DNA from: Margaritifera margaritifera
Taxonomy: Eukaryota > Mollusca > Bivalvia > Unionida > Margaritiferidae
Direction: 5' to 3'
Assembly (NCBI GenBank): GCA_029931535.1
Contig: JAQPZY010001684.1
Coordinates: forward strand, 4,312,501-4,376,500
Length of the DNA stretch: 64,000 nucleotides
Position 1 is the stretch's first letter. Every line of letters starts with the position of its first letter. Under the pieces are notes generated by a model. That model was given only the letters and a program-made list of their open reading frames with translations. It searched no databases and was not told where the DNA came from. Shown here piece after piece: positions 1-13,900 of this stretch. Made by a program: the position numbers and the translations under genes.

Positions 1-1727
1 GTGTATTTAGCTACATTCTGAGGTGCTCACGAGCTACAGACACTGATATCATTTGCTATGCTGACCTGAACATACTATAGTGGTTCACACAGCTACATAC
101 AGCTATTGGTATTGGCTGAGAAGACTCAATGCAAGATGAACAAAAACAATTTTGCCTCTATAAGAGAAATCTAAGACAGACCTGAGCAATTAGTGACTAA
201 TCATTTCAAAGGGGCCTGAAGGTTTCAAACCCTTACAATTTCATCCACTGTAAAACCTTTGCATTTATAAAGACCTATGCAGATTGTGTAAGGAAGATGG
301 ACATAATGAATTAGATCACAGGTGGTAGCTGATATACAGAACAGAACAGAAAGTTTATACAAAAGATGCAGTATCCATTTCATTGTTGTAATCTGCTGTA
401 ATGAATTAAAAAGGTCCCAATAAGTGAAGTTGCTTCAATGACAGCAACTTTAAAATCTTATGATATACTTTATGCTGTATAATGTTCATCATACTAAATC
501 AATAAAGGGGTAAAAAAAACACTTGTCCTTTTTGTCCTGAACAGGTAAAAATTGGCGGTGCTGAATAAACTTTACTACGTACATGTCCCTGGGAAAAGTA
601 GATGCAGATTCTCACAGTGTTAAGAAATCTCTGCATTTTCAACCCTTGACAAACACCAAAGTTCAACATCGCTTAACAGCTAGTGTATGTCAATTACTTC
701 TGCTTATTTTGCCTATTTGTTATCAGTCTCGAACATGTAGCAAAGGAAGCTGACTGTTTTTTAAACAGGTACCCAATGAAAACTTGATACTAAAGTGGGT
801 CAAAATAATAAAAATATTATGTTCGGAATGAAGACAGACATGAGTGTAAAACCGTCTCTGCAAACAAAAAAAATCAGAAAATATGGACATTCTCTGGCTC
901 TTACATTATCACAGGTCTAGCTCATAAAAATGTGTGATAGCTCATTGATAAGGACAATATCTCTACATTAAATAGACACCTATAATACTGCAAAGTGTCA
1001 CTGTAAACAAAAATATGATTAAGGAAATGAGGGCTATTCTTGAGTTGCAGACCTTGCCTCTTATTATATATTTATCTATGGAAACATGTACTGGAAGGTT
1101 TTAAACCCACTGTCTTCACTCTGAACATAACATTTTAATGATTATGACCCATTTTAGTATCAAGCTTTCATCTGGAACTGTGACTTTTTTGAAAGAACGT
1201 AAGAAATATCATGGAGAAGTGTACTTTGTTGAGCAAAATGAAGACAGGGATGAGTAACTGTTAAACCTCACTCCTCCAAGGGATGAAAGTGCTTACAAGT
1301 GCTTGGGAAAAAAATTCCTGAGCCCTGCAATAATTTATTAAACATCAATAATTTTCTTTGCAATATTCATAAACTCCGCACATTTGCAGCATGAACAAAC
1401 TGTAAATGTGTGAACTGTATATACCATGTTGCATTACATAACAACCGTTTGTACTTGCTTAAAAGTCGAGTTCAACTGCAAACAACATAGACCCTGATAA
1501 TGCAGCAGCAGATCAGGGTCTATGTTGTTTGTTCTGCTGATTATACCTAAGAAACTGCATAGACCAAGATCTGCAGGTGCATTATGCGATGGCAGATTTG
1601 GGTCTGTGCAGTTTGCAGTTGGGCTCAACTTATTAAGTATATACAGTAATATTTCTATTAATTAAATTCTTCACAGAACTTATGAAGCCTTTGAAAAGGT
1701 GAAAATTGTGTGATTAACAGTACTTAC
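1..1727. other. EIF3C intron 10 (partial)
   Basis: No coding sequence is seen. It holds the foldback element at 1458-1635. About 870-1010 resembles 40530-40670 upstream of the gene, and about 1150-1330 resembles 39150-39300 in inverted orientation, so both belong to interspersed repeat families. Confidence 0.7.
1458..1635. mobile_element. Foldback/MITE-like element with two internal hairpins
   Basis: Outer arms of about 26 bases (1458-1483 and 1609-1635) are inverted repeats with three mismatches and one gap. Inside lie two hairpins. The first has a perfect 20-bp stem (1479-1498 with 1512-1531) and a 13-base loop. The second (about 1552-1574 with 1591-1613) has three mismatches in 23. A 64-codon minus-strand frame here is a by-product. 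No transposase is seen and the family is unknown. Confidence 0.75.
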
Positions 1728-1990
1728 ATTTCCCACATCTCTGCCCTCATGCATGTAGCGATGTTGGAATTGTAGTCAAATATTGCGGCAACAATGTTGA
1801 ATCGTACTTTGATGGCTATGCCTGCACCTAGGTTGTTGGCTTCTGCGATGGTCAAAAGTTCCTTCAGAAGCTCAATCTGCTCATTTCGGTCAGTGGCCTT
1901 TTTGCCACGGGCTGATATTATCTCCACCAGCTTCTTACCAACAGCTTCATGGTTTACCTCTGTGTCTTTAGCAAACATTTTAGGTTTTTC
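1728..1990 (-). CDS. EIF3C: EIF3C coding exon 10 (last exon in window)
   Basis: Residues 288-374 plus two bases. It begins [20 protein letters not shown] and runs through [19 protein letters not shown] and [14 protein letters not shown] to RAEMWE, a strong match to eIF3c. The acceptor is ATCCTTTCAG and the donor GTAAGT. The next exon lies beyond position 1. Confidence 0.96.
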
Positions 1991-4900
1991 CTGAAAGGAT
2001 AAGTGAACATACTCTGATTAAAGGGAAAGAAATTCATCCCAGTATTGATGCTTATCCCATTTTATACTGAAGCCCAAACAGACAGGCAGTTGTGAAAAAT
2101 GGGACAGGACAAGTTTTTAAAATAATTTTGTGAAGTTATATACCATTTTAAAAAGCATGAAATTCTCTACAAACCCATATATTTTTAGTTGAAAATTTTC
2201 AGATGTAAAACATTCAGTGCAAGGTAATGTTAAATAAACAAATAAGCAATTTGTTTTGCTTTTTTAAACTTAACTTTAAATGGAATTATTTTATCTGAAA
2301 TATTCTCTTTACATCCAAGTGTAAGTGTATTAAATGTGTCAGATTCTATGCCGTTTAAGATGGTAAAATTATCAGAATCCATCAAAAATGTTCCAAGTTA
2401 TTAGTTTTATTAAATTTGCTCACATTAGAATTGGAGAGCCAACATCAAACACCGATTATTATAGGGAAGTCGGCAGACGTTCATTTTGTGTCAGTATTTT
2501 CAGTCCATCAAAACATTTTTCAGAAAAAAATACCCTTGTTTTGTTGGATTTATTTTGTCAATTTACAAAATGCAGGAAAACTTCATACTATTATACACAC
2601 ATTTATATTTTTAAAAATTTCATTTTCTAAAATAAATGAGTTACTTCATATGATTTACAGAATTCAAAAATGTGTAAAAGGTAAGTAGTTCCATATCTGA
2701 TTGAAATGATCATGTAACATGAAGCTACTGAAATTATTCTTGAACATCCTTTTCTTTTGTCGGCAATAGTCATTCCTGGATGAATAATGTAAAACACTTA
2801 TGCAAAAACATAAGTCTTTAAATGCTTTGATAGATGGAATATCAAATGGTGTCCATTTTGGTGCAGTGGGTGGGTTCTTCCTGCACTCCTGTTCTGAGTA
2901 AAGGTTTGTTTCTGTAACTAAATGTTGCCAAAGATCTTTATCCCATATCAGATCAAAATAATGACAAAGTAATGCTCTGTCTTAATGCTGAATCACTATC
3001 ACTTCAACCTCAGTACTGAGGAAGGGTCTTAAGAGCAGACAGAGACATGGTTAGTCCAGAATGACAGAATGTGATGTGAAGAGTCTACATCCTATATATT
3101 GTCACTGGCCAGTGTAGTTGGGGACTCAATGATACCCCCCCCCCCCATCACTTAATCGAAAGTGATGCGAACAATGCTGATGGCGACCATTAAATTGGGT
3201 CAGCTTGAGATTGAAGAACAATGATGGAGTCATGGATGAAGTGACAAATGCAAGAGATGACAACATAGTTGCTGGCCTTGGGTGATTTTGTGCCCCATTG
3301 TATTTCACAATTCTCCAGTGATGGCTTGGAGCAAATGGGAACCTGTCCTCCCATTATTAGGCAGCTGAGTGGGCACAAGTTTCCCTGCATGTCTGAGCTT
3401 GGCCTTGGGCCTGTAAGTCCAGATGCATGGGGTATATTTCCAATTTTAACGATCTGTTGGGTCATCCATCCAGGCCATACAATGCCATTCCATGTCCAGC
3501 CAACCAGCCAGCCCAGCCATCCAGCTAACCATACAGGTTCAGGACTGACCTTGAATCTATCATTTTGGCAAGCTGTTATGCATGCTGGCCAACCCCACCA
3601 TGGCATGCAGTTATATGGGAATCCAGTCAGCTGATTCATCCATTTTGCCACACATACCGAGCCAATAACAAGGCCATCCATCCAGCGAGTTTCCCAGCAG
3701 ACTGGCCAGCACACGTCAAGAGAGATGCCAACCCTTAATCATGAAAATCTCTAATCACCAGCCCAAAAATCTCTATTTTGTGAACAAATTCTGTAATTTT
3801 CAAGATGAAAATCGATATTAAAATCTGTGACTATCCAATTAAAAAATAAAGTTTTATACATATCTTGGTGTGGTCACTAAACTCTTAGATATACACAAAC
3901 AAAGAAAGAGGAAAATTCACTTTGAAATGAAATTAGTCAAACCTGTCACTCGTGACAACTCATGGGAAAAGGCAAAACTGGCCTTTGCACACAGGTTCAC
4001 CTTTTAAAATTGGTTTTTGAATAAATACCATGGACCGAATATCATTATCATTATTATTATTATTAACATTATTAGGTTACTGAAATGTCAGAAATTTTCA
4101 TAGGAGACCAATTTTTGTGGTTTTCGTTGTTGCCCTGAACCATGAATTTAAATACCCAATGAAAAATTAGCCACGTATGATGATGATGCCCTCCCCCCAC
4201 TCATTTTCTTACTGTGTGTCATTCCTAGAGATTAAGGGACCTACTAGTATTTCATAAATCAACGTCAATACTGTAATTTGGTAATCAAATATTAGCTTTT
4301 ACACGTGTTTGTTTTATTTGAACCCTTTGAAAAAAGACTTATAAAGCATTTTATATTGTTTCAATGCACAAGTGTCAGTAAGGTATCCAATAGGTGTAAT
4401 TTCCACTCACTGCCTTAAATTCATATGTGAGATAAGTAAGGATAGAGAGAAACGAGAAAAAGCAGAAGGTATTCAAACACTAGTAATGCTGAAAATGAAA
4501 GAAAGAATAATAAAAAATACTAGTATATGAAAATTAAATTTAATACTTATTCAAATCGATCCTTCCCTCGAGTACAACTGTTGTTGAAAAATATAAATCC
4601 TTCTGAAACCATATTTCATTTTATCCATGCATTTTAATCCAAAAGAAGAACAAGCCTGTAAAATAGTAGAACTATTGCTTGAAGTACTATTATTAATAAA
4701 ACACCAATATTATTAATGAAACACTATGTACATACACTAATTACAGCAGAGTATTAAAGCTCACACTTCACTGATTTTTGGACAAAGCCAATGTATCAAC
4801 ATTGTGTCAATCAAGTCTCAAGATACACACAAATGCTTGTCAGGTAAATAATCCCCAAATTGCAGAATTAAACAAGTCCAGCTTTCTCCAAACCACTGAT

Positions 4901-7900
4901 AATTAGGTCCCATCTTTCACTCATTGTCGCGTGAGCCACAATTATCCATTCAGCCCGAATTGGCTTGATTAATGAGCTTGCAATCAGTGATCGTCACCAG
5001 TAACATCTCCCTTTTTTTCATGATGGCCTCATGATCCGTTAGCATACCAGTTGTGGAAGTGTGATTTTAATTCTTCTTTGTACTCTTTATTTATTGTCAA
5101 GTCTAGTGGTTGAAGTTGGTCTGTACATGAGGCAGGCACAAACAAACTGTCTTTCAATTTAGTTAGCATCTTGTCACATTGATGGGCTCTAAACATATCA
5201 AATATTGCCAATGTCTACTGATTGCATTGAGCAAGAGGCAGCCGGTCACGTGTTTTGTTCCCTTTATGGAAAGTGGTTTAAGTAAGAGACCATACAGGTA
5301 TGCATTAATAACCTATTGACTTAGTGTTGGCTGTGTCAGCTTCCTTTGATGTTGACCACTCAGATGAAAACACGGTGTAAGTGACTGATCTTGACACGTG
5401 TTTTATTTGTGATCAAATGGTTTCAAGTTCAAAATTATCGCAAAATTTATGTCTGAAATGTTCCGATGAGCCGATATTTTGCTAATAATTATTACGGGAA
5501 AGGGAGGGATGTTCTTGTTGAAAGACTTCACTACATGATAAGAAAACAGAAATATATCCGCTTTTGTATGCCATTTTGTCCAAATTAGTTCTCTCCTTTT
5601 TGTATAAAAGAACAATAGCCCACATTCAATCACACAATCTGTGCCAGTGGCAATCAAACTGTTGGGCTTTTGGTGCATAGGTGCATAGGTTCGTTCATTT
5701 TGGGCCAGCTTATGATAAATCGCAATATTTCTGCAATCCTGTGTCCTAGAAGCAACACTGTTGCAGCATCATCATCACTGATGGCCTAGTAGTAACATGC
5801 TGAACTTTGAATCCAGGAGTCATGGGTTCCATATCCCACTTTCTGTCTTTCGTACGAAACTTCTACCCAAGGTCCGAGGAACCTCCATGGCAGAGTGGTG
5901 TAAAATGCTTATCTTGTGATCACTTGACTCTCATCACGTAGGTTCAAATCCCACTCGGGCCTTGTATGTGAGAATGTTGCCAGTTACTTGAGGAAGTTCA
6001 GTGGTTCTACCCTGGTGGTCTTTGATGCCTGGGGTCTTCTTCAGCAATAAAACTGGCTGCCATATATAAATTTTCTTGTGCTGAAAATGGTGTAAAACTC
6101 GAAATGATTTACCAACAACTTGAGGTCTCATTTCTATACGACCTCAGGTGTTGGAGAAACCTAAAACACCAAATCAACCAACTAATCAATAGCAACACCA
6201 GCAGCAGAAGTACTGGTTTATCATTTTTGCCACAGCTGTACGAGTGTATAAACTTTTACCATAATAATTGTCTTTAAACCTATGAATCGTTGATTATGTT
6301 TTCTGACATTTATCTAATGAACAGTCATCATCAGACTGTGCAAACAGACTTATATGTTAGTAGCTCTGAAAATTTTAGATATTCAGCTCACACAAATTTA
6401 AATTTTCTCCAGCAATGTCTATTGTTCTGACTAGACCTATTTATTATAGCTTATTCAAGCTATATTTAGCCCTATCTGGAGATGTGCATAGTCTGATAAA
6501 TATTTTTAACAAACAATCTGAAGATGCATGAATGTTTTTCAGTGTTGCATTTGGATTGAGTAACTATTAGAATCAATAAACCAAGAAATCAAATTATTCA
6601 AGTCTGTCAGGCAGATGCATAACTATAATCTACCAATAGATTTTCTGATCTCTGAGACTTTTCGGCTATACTGTTTCAGATGATAGAATCACTAGAATGG
6701 CCAGAACAGAGGCAATCACCGGAACGGACAGTTAAAATCGAATCAATTCATCTTTTTAGTAGCTTAATTCACTATTTTTTTTTTAATTAACTGCACACCC
6801 TTTATTTTCCTCCCTTTAATAATTCTTCTTCAAGATGAGGAAACAATGTCGTGCACATTAAAGAATATGCTCATCTTTATCATTATTATATACTTCAGAA
6901 ACAGTCCATTAGCTTAAAGTTGTTGCTACAGGTCGATACCCAGCAGTATTGACTATAGTTAAGTAACAATATTCACTGCTTCCTTATATTGTAAATGTGT
7001 GCCGGCATTCATAAAATTCCAAGCCCGTTTCAGTGATTATCTCCATTCTGGTCTGTCTGGTGATTCTGTCCACCCATACTCTTTGTCTTGTTTTTGATAC
7101 ATATCCAATTTGTCACATGCTTACCCGATTACTATGCTAATTGTTTGTCAACCTGAGAATGTGTATACCAATGTGAAATGGAACTGGGAGACTGAATTCC
7201 AAGATGGTAAACCTCTACATTCCACTTGGATTCCATGTTTCTGTAGATAACCAGTGAGTTCATCAACTCCCAATGCTGACCGAACACACTGTACAATAAT
7301 GTCAGAGTATTACAAATACCAATGAAATCTTATAACCCAGTCAGGTTCTCTCCCCTGCAGAGATGCTGCCAGGATTTTATCTAAAGGGCAGAGGGGGTCT
7401 CCCCCCTTGTCATCAAAATAAGGGGAGAGCACAAAAAGGGGGGGGGGAGGGGGAAGAAATGGCCATAGTTCAATATTCACCCAACACTTAAATATCCCCA
7501 TTACTCTTTCTTACTGCTCCACTCTGTTAGGGCTCTGTGGAAATCAAAATCCTCAAAAGATGTCCCCTCTAGTTGTATAAGCATTAATCTGTTGATTGTT
7601 TCTGAACTTGATGTGTTCCTTATCTGTGTATGAATGTTTGTTCTGTGTTGGGAACCCCCTTTCACAGTCTGCTGTCTGAAGGGGCATACCCATAATTAGC
7701 TTAGCCAGCTTGAACAAGCTGTTAAACTGTTCTTGGTGGTTGTTATGTACAATTTTCCACAGCTCATAGATACTGTCTCTTGGATATCTCTGTTCCAAAA
7801 TAAGATTTTTCACTAGCATGAACTCTGCCAAAGTTTCACTTTCTTGAATCAGTGCTTTGCTGCCTACTATGCCAGATTTCTTATATGTTCCATAGTGCTG

Positions 7901-10900
7901 TACTAGGGTTTTGAGTCCATCAATGCCATAGTCTGTGTGTTCAGACGGAGATATTTTGGTAAAATAAATATCCTGTCATTTTAATTCTTTTTAGATTCGT
8001 ATTTTATTCAATTTATCTTAACCCTTAAAGTGCTGTACTCAGTATAGTTTTGTAGCACATGATCCCCCTGTGCTGAATTGTTTGAGAAAAGAAATGAAAA
8101 TTGCACTCTACTTTTAAATTCCCTGTATTTTAATTAGGCTTGTATTTTCCATTCAATTTCAAAATACCGCTGAATAGGGGGTTGACCGGAATGCTGGATT
8201 GTACATTGAACTCGTATTCAACATCATTTTTGGGCTCAAAAACACTCACTGGTATTTCCAGTAACACTTTCGCAGCTCCAGTAGACTGATATACTTCAAA
8301 ACTTCATAATCATCGTCATCATCGCTGTCATCAGCCAGTATTTGCCGAATGAAATCGTCATCTGAAGATGAACCACGTTGGTAGTCGTCCATTTTGGGTT
8401 TTCTGAGTGGCCCTTATTTTAAACACACATTTGTAAAACTTTCTTGTTGACTAAGGTTAAAACTATGACGGAATGCATGCTTCAGGGCCCAATGTACAAA
8501 TCAAATTTAGTTTAACAACCATTTACGTCAATCTGAAGTATCCAGTTGTGTAAACATTTGACTACCTGAAAAACGATGTTGCAACAAGCGCTACAAGACC
8601 TCTACCGACAGCCCGACTTACGTCGCGACAAGCACTTTAAGGGTTAACAGTTAACTAAAACATGTATACTGTGCAGGGTACATTTTTAATATGCGCAACT
8701 TTAAACTAATTTGCGGGAGTTCTCGTGCATCACTGCTTTCCAACGTTGTGAATTCGTACGAAGTTTGTGCGATTAGCGCACTCACATGCCCTGGCAGCAT
8801 CTATGCCCCTGTATATTGATTGGCCACAAGTTAGACCGCTAAGAAGGGGTTAGATGTGATTTTAAATATATGTATGCATTTTTTCCAACAACCCCACCTG
8901 TGATTTGTGATTTTGTTTACGCAACCCACACCAGAAGTGATTTTCCTCAAAAACCCTCCACTATCAGAATCAAATTAGTTTGAAACACAACCACCTACAT
9001 AAGTTTTTTTGAAGTACAAAGTTTCTCTCTGATAGAATTGTCTTGGCTTTATAATGTTATAATGATTCACACCAAGTATAATGAGAAGCTATCAGGGGTT
9101 TTAGGAAATGTATGCAAATAAAAAACTTGAACTCAAACCTTAAATTGTTGACACTGACACACCAACATTATAAAGTGACTGTTATGTCTTACTTCCCACA
9201 AACATGAGCTTGACAAAAATCTTCCTAGGAGACATTAAAAGGCATGAAAGGTTATGCAAGGCTTTATATCCAGCCAATCCCTATCTCTTTATTTATGCAG
9301 AACTATTTACATTTCAGTCACCACATTGTTTGGCAAGAGCATAAGTCACAGGCATGATAGTACAGTACTAATAGTACCCACCACAACTGGAGGTGCGGCT
9401 CCTTTTGTGACCTCTTCCCATTCTCCTCCTTCATCATTGTCTTCCTCTTCATCCTTCTTAATCAGTTTCTTTTCCTTCTCTTTCTTGGGCTTTTTCTTCA
9501 CCTCTTTCTTGTCACTTTCCTTCCTAAAAGTATAAATACATAATACGTTTGATGTTTGGGAATTTAATTCACATAATTTTAAGAAGCAAAACAACTACAT
9601 GCACAGAATTATAAGCTGCAAAAAATACTGTTAAAATAAGATACAGAATTACACTTTTTTAGTGTAAGTATTTTAGATTTGGAATCAAAATTCTCAACAG
9701 AGACAATCAAGATGATCTGACTTAACACTAAAGTCTGAATCCATGTATTAGTCCCATCATAAAGGAATGTATCATATTGAACCCAAGTATTAGTCCCATC
9801 ATAAAGGAATGTATCATATTGAACCCATGTATTAGTCCAATCATAAAGGAATGTATCATACTGAACCCATGTATTGGTCCCATCATAAGGGAATGTATCA
9901 TACTGAACCCATGTATTAGTTCCATCATAAAGGAATGTATCATATTAAACCCATGTATTAGTCCCATCATAAAGGAATGTATCATATTGAACCCATGTAT
10001 TGGTCCCATCATAAAGGAATGTATCATATTGAACCCATATAATAGTCCCATCATAAAGGAATGTATCATACTGAACCCATGTATTAGTTCCATCATAAAG
10101 GAATGTATCATATTAAACCCATGTATTAGTCCCATCATAAAGGAATGTATCATATTGAACCCATATAATAGTCCCATCATAAAGGAATGTATCATACTGA
10201 ACCCATGTATTATTTCCACCATGAAGGAATGTATCATACTAAACCCATGTATTAGTTCCATCATAAAGGAATCTATCATATTTCAACTATCTACATCTGC
10301 ACTGCTAAAAAAATCCATCCTAATATCTCAAATCCTAGTTTCAAAAGTCTATGAGATGATGAACTGTTTCATGGATGCCTGCACATACAACATTAAACAT
10401 TTGCATCATTTGCTGGTAGGATAAAAATGTTCTTTGTTTTTCAAAGAAGCCAAATATACAAGTTTTTCATACAAGTGTTATAAGCAAACAATGTCTTGCA
10501 TGTCTACAGCTTTCTGCTTATGCGGAAGAATCTAAACTCTTAACATATCAGTGTAGAAATTTTAGGTGTATAGTAATATTATCACAAAGTTTAATTTGAA
10601 AATGGCAACTAATGTAGAAGATGTATGATTTCAAATATTCTTACATAGCACTTTAACATTGTTGGTGGCACTGCTACTGCCACTTGCACCGCTGGCACCA
10701 TGCCAGAAAAGCGATACCAATATCTCATCATGTACATGCAAGATGATAAAAAAAATATGATCTCTCGTATATAACAGGTTTCCTATATTCATAAGCTGTT
10801 GAAGTTGTCGTGATACAAAATAGAACTTACTTCAAGAAGTATGCGGCTGTTAATTTTGTGAAGTCTGTCGGTCCTTCTTCTTCGCTTGTTGACGATTCTT

Positions 10901-13900
10901 CACCAGAACTCATGTTCCAGTAATCATCACTGTCCTCAGCATCATCTAAGGTCTATGCAAATAAACAACAAATATTTCTGTATTTTGCTGACCAGATCTT
11001 TACTCCTACATTTGCAGCTATCTGTGAACAGCATATTGCATTAGCAAATGTTAATTAATTTGTACATTCATAAAAAAAAATATGGGAATAAAACACTACT
11101 TTTTTGTGATATTTAAACATGCTGTCCTTGATTGATCTCTGAATAAGTTGCTGTAGCACGTATATTGATGATGGAAAATGGATGTGTTAATTTAGGTGAT
11201 TGGGGATGGGTGGGGAGTGAAGAGGGGCCGACACTGTCATTATTGTCAACTGTAAACACCCGATATATATTTTATCTAGCTGTGTGATATTGGACTGTTG
11301 GTACATTTTAATAGTGTTCTGTGAAAAATGAACAAGTAAACTCCATGCTGCTGCAGACAGTCAACTTTTGAATAATAAATTTATTAACTGATTATCTTAC
11401 TCCCTTGTCTGGAACCAATTGTAGATTTTAAAATTTGATAGGGTATTTTGTAAACAGTGCAAAACAAAATTTATTATATGAGACTGAGTCTTAATTATCA
11501 AGATGATAATCATGCCTTTTAAATGCATCAAACAGTTTAGTGACCAAGACTAGTTCAGGGAGCATTAGATGATATTGCTTTGAGTGAATGTTCTCACAGT
11601 GATTGAGTACAATCATTTCAAACATGCATGCAACATCTGGAACTTGAAATAATAGCGTAGTTCATATTGATCAAACACATCATCATACAACATGGGCTGT
11701 GCTTACGGCAGAAGCAATATGCCGACAACTTTTGAATAAATGCCTAAAATTATTTTGTGTACTTTTAATGCAATTAAAAAATTTCTCTTGTGTGTTTAGT
11801 TCAATTGACTGCATACAATACACAAATACACAGCTTATCTAGTGCCTTAAGTCAGTGACAGACATGTTGTTAGCTACAGTGATATTTTTTATGCCTAACT
11901 TGACAGCATCACATTTAGTATGAAAAGACAGGATCACATTTAGTATGAAAAGACAGCAATCACATTTAGTATGAAAGACAGCATCACATTTAGTATGAAA
12001 AGACAGTAATCACATTTAGTATGAAAATTGAATTCATATTTTCATACTGAGTAGTTTCTTTGTATAACTCCTGTTTTACATTTTTTCCCCAAATTACATC
12101 TATAGTTAAAGTTCAGTTTTCAACATACAGTCATTCAGGCAACATTTTGATCATGTGAAAAATTGAGTCAATCATGATGAGGCAGGTTCCAACCAGTTTG
12201 ACATGTGCAACAGTGTAATTTAAATTATCAAAAAAATGCATGTTCTGACTTTATATTTTTTTTTTACAAACTGTCTTACAGGTACTAGGACTGGGAGGTG
12301 GTGTCCAAACAGAGCCAACTTCGGTCCAGTTTACAAAAGCAAAAACGGATACTTCTTCCAATTTTTTTTAAAAAAGTTCCCGATTCCCAAAAATTTCAGC
12401 AAATAGTAATGACAAAATTCAACAAAATATTTGTTCACATTATATTTGTTTGTACTATAAGACCTTATGAATATCAATCGATATACTGTAACAGAAATTA
12501 GTCAAAAGTTTTGTCTACCCTAATGGCTTTAAACCAATCAGTGACATCATAACATGTTTCTCTTGGAATGATTCAGCAAGATGAGGCTGCAAATAGTATG
12601 TCTCACAAATTTAAGTACTACGGGGATAAATTACCCTGACAAGTTCAGAAAAATAAACTCGCATTTTAATGGTGCCAACATAAACAACAGTGATCTCAAA
12701 CAAGATACATAGACTTAATAACAGGTACTACAAGTACATGAAGCTGTTATGTTAAATATCTGCATAAATCGGGGAAGGGGGGGGGGGATAGTGATTGTCT
12801 GGAGGCAAGATCAACCCCAAAAATGGAAACTAACAAATCTGAAAAGACTGACACAGTTACACCAAAGAATCTGTCAAATTCAGCTAATTCAGGTGATAAT
12901 GACCAAGGGACAGTGGATATGACTGCAGATCAAGGAACAGTGGGCATGACTACTGCTACTGACCATGGGAAAAGTGGATGTGACTGCTGACCATGGTACA
13001 GTGCATGTGACTACTGACCAAGGTAGTGGGCATGACTGTTGACCAAGGGACAGTAGGCATGACTGCTGACCTAGGGACTTTGGTTGTGACTGCTGACCAT
13101 GGGACAGTTGGTATGACTGCCGACCGAAGATTAATTTCTAGTTGCAAGTATAAGCATCAGTATAGCTGGATTTATTCGAGTACTTCCCAAAAATGGATAT
13201 ATATATACAAACTGTAGTTGTTCCAATCTTTAGACTGAACCTACACCAAGGTAAATTTGCAAACATTAAAATGTTAAAAAGAAAAATTTCATTGTTTTTT
13301 TACATTAAAATTTTAGTACTTATTTTTTCCCCAAATTTTGGAACTTACATCAAGCACATTTCCAATTGGAAAGGCCTAGGCCCCAACCCCAAAAATTGTC
13401 ACAAAACTCCCTGCTGTAATATATAAACACAGGGTAGGGTGGGGTATGGGAGATAACTGATCACATAAGAAGACAGCTCATACATGTTTTACCAAGCTCA
13501 AACATTTACTGTAACATTCTGGAAAGAATCTGAGCAATCCAACTAAAACATTCCCATGTGTTTAAGGAAATGTTAGAATTAAGCAATCTATACGCTATAT
13601 TTGGCATGTATTTCATAAAGATCTCATTCTTGCTAAAAATGAGCTATGGTTAACAAGTTCATCTACCTGAGGTTTTGATTCTTTCTTAAAGAATGTTGCA
13701 GTTGCCTCTTCCTCCTTCTCTTCTTCAGTCTCCACTGTAATAAGATGTAGGCAATATTACTATGAATTCACTACTTTGCCTGCTGTACCAATTAAAAGGT
13801 TGGCCATGTTACTATGAATTCACTACATGGCCTGGGATACCAATAAGAGCTGGGCCATGTTACTATGAATTCACTACTTTGCCTGGGTTACCAATAAGAG

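Larger units (their letters stand above)
1991..9381. other. EIF3C intron 9
   Basis: A 7.4-kb intron holding a truncated pogo-like copy (4088-5405), tRNA-derived SINE sequence (about 5776-6185), a hAT fragment (7553-7831) and a piggyBac-type element (8018-8647). Other parts, including 2000-4080, 6200-7550 and 8650-9380, show only AT-rich sequence, short A/T runs and a C-run at 3126-3147. Confidence 0.75.
10953..13666. other. EIF3C intron 7
   Basis: Holds two short tandem repeats (11902-12026 and about 12900-13135) and a G-run near 12776-12788. The rest is AT-rich with nothing recognised. Confidence 0.7.

Noticed and set aside
3190..3714. 174-codon Trp-rich minus-strand frame
   Set aside because: It covers a low-complexity CCAGCCA-rich patch, overlaps a plus-strand frame, and shows no domain.
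9777..10424. 215-codon plus-strand and 183-codon minus-strand frames with 14-residue repeats
   Set aside because: They are translations of the 42-bp intronic minisatellite on both strands; no coding evidence.
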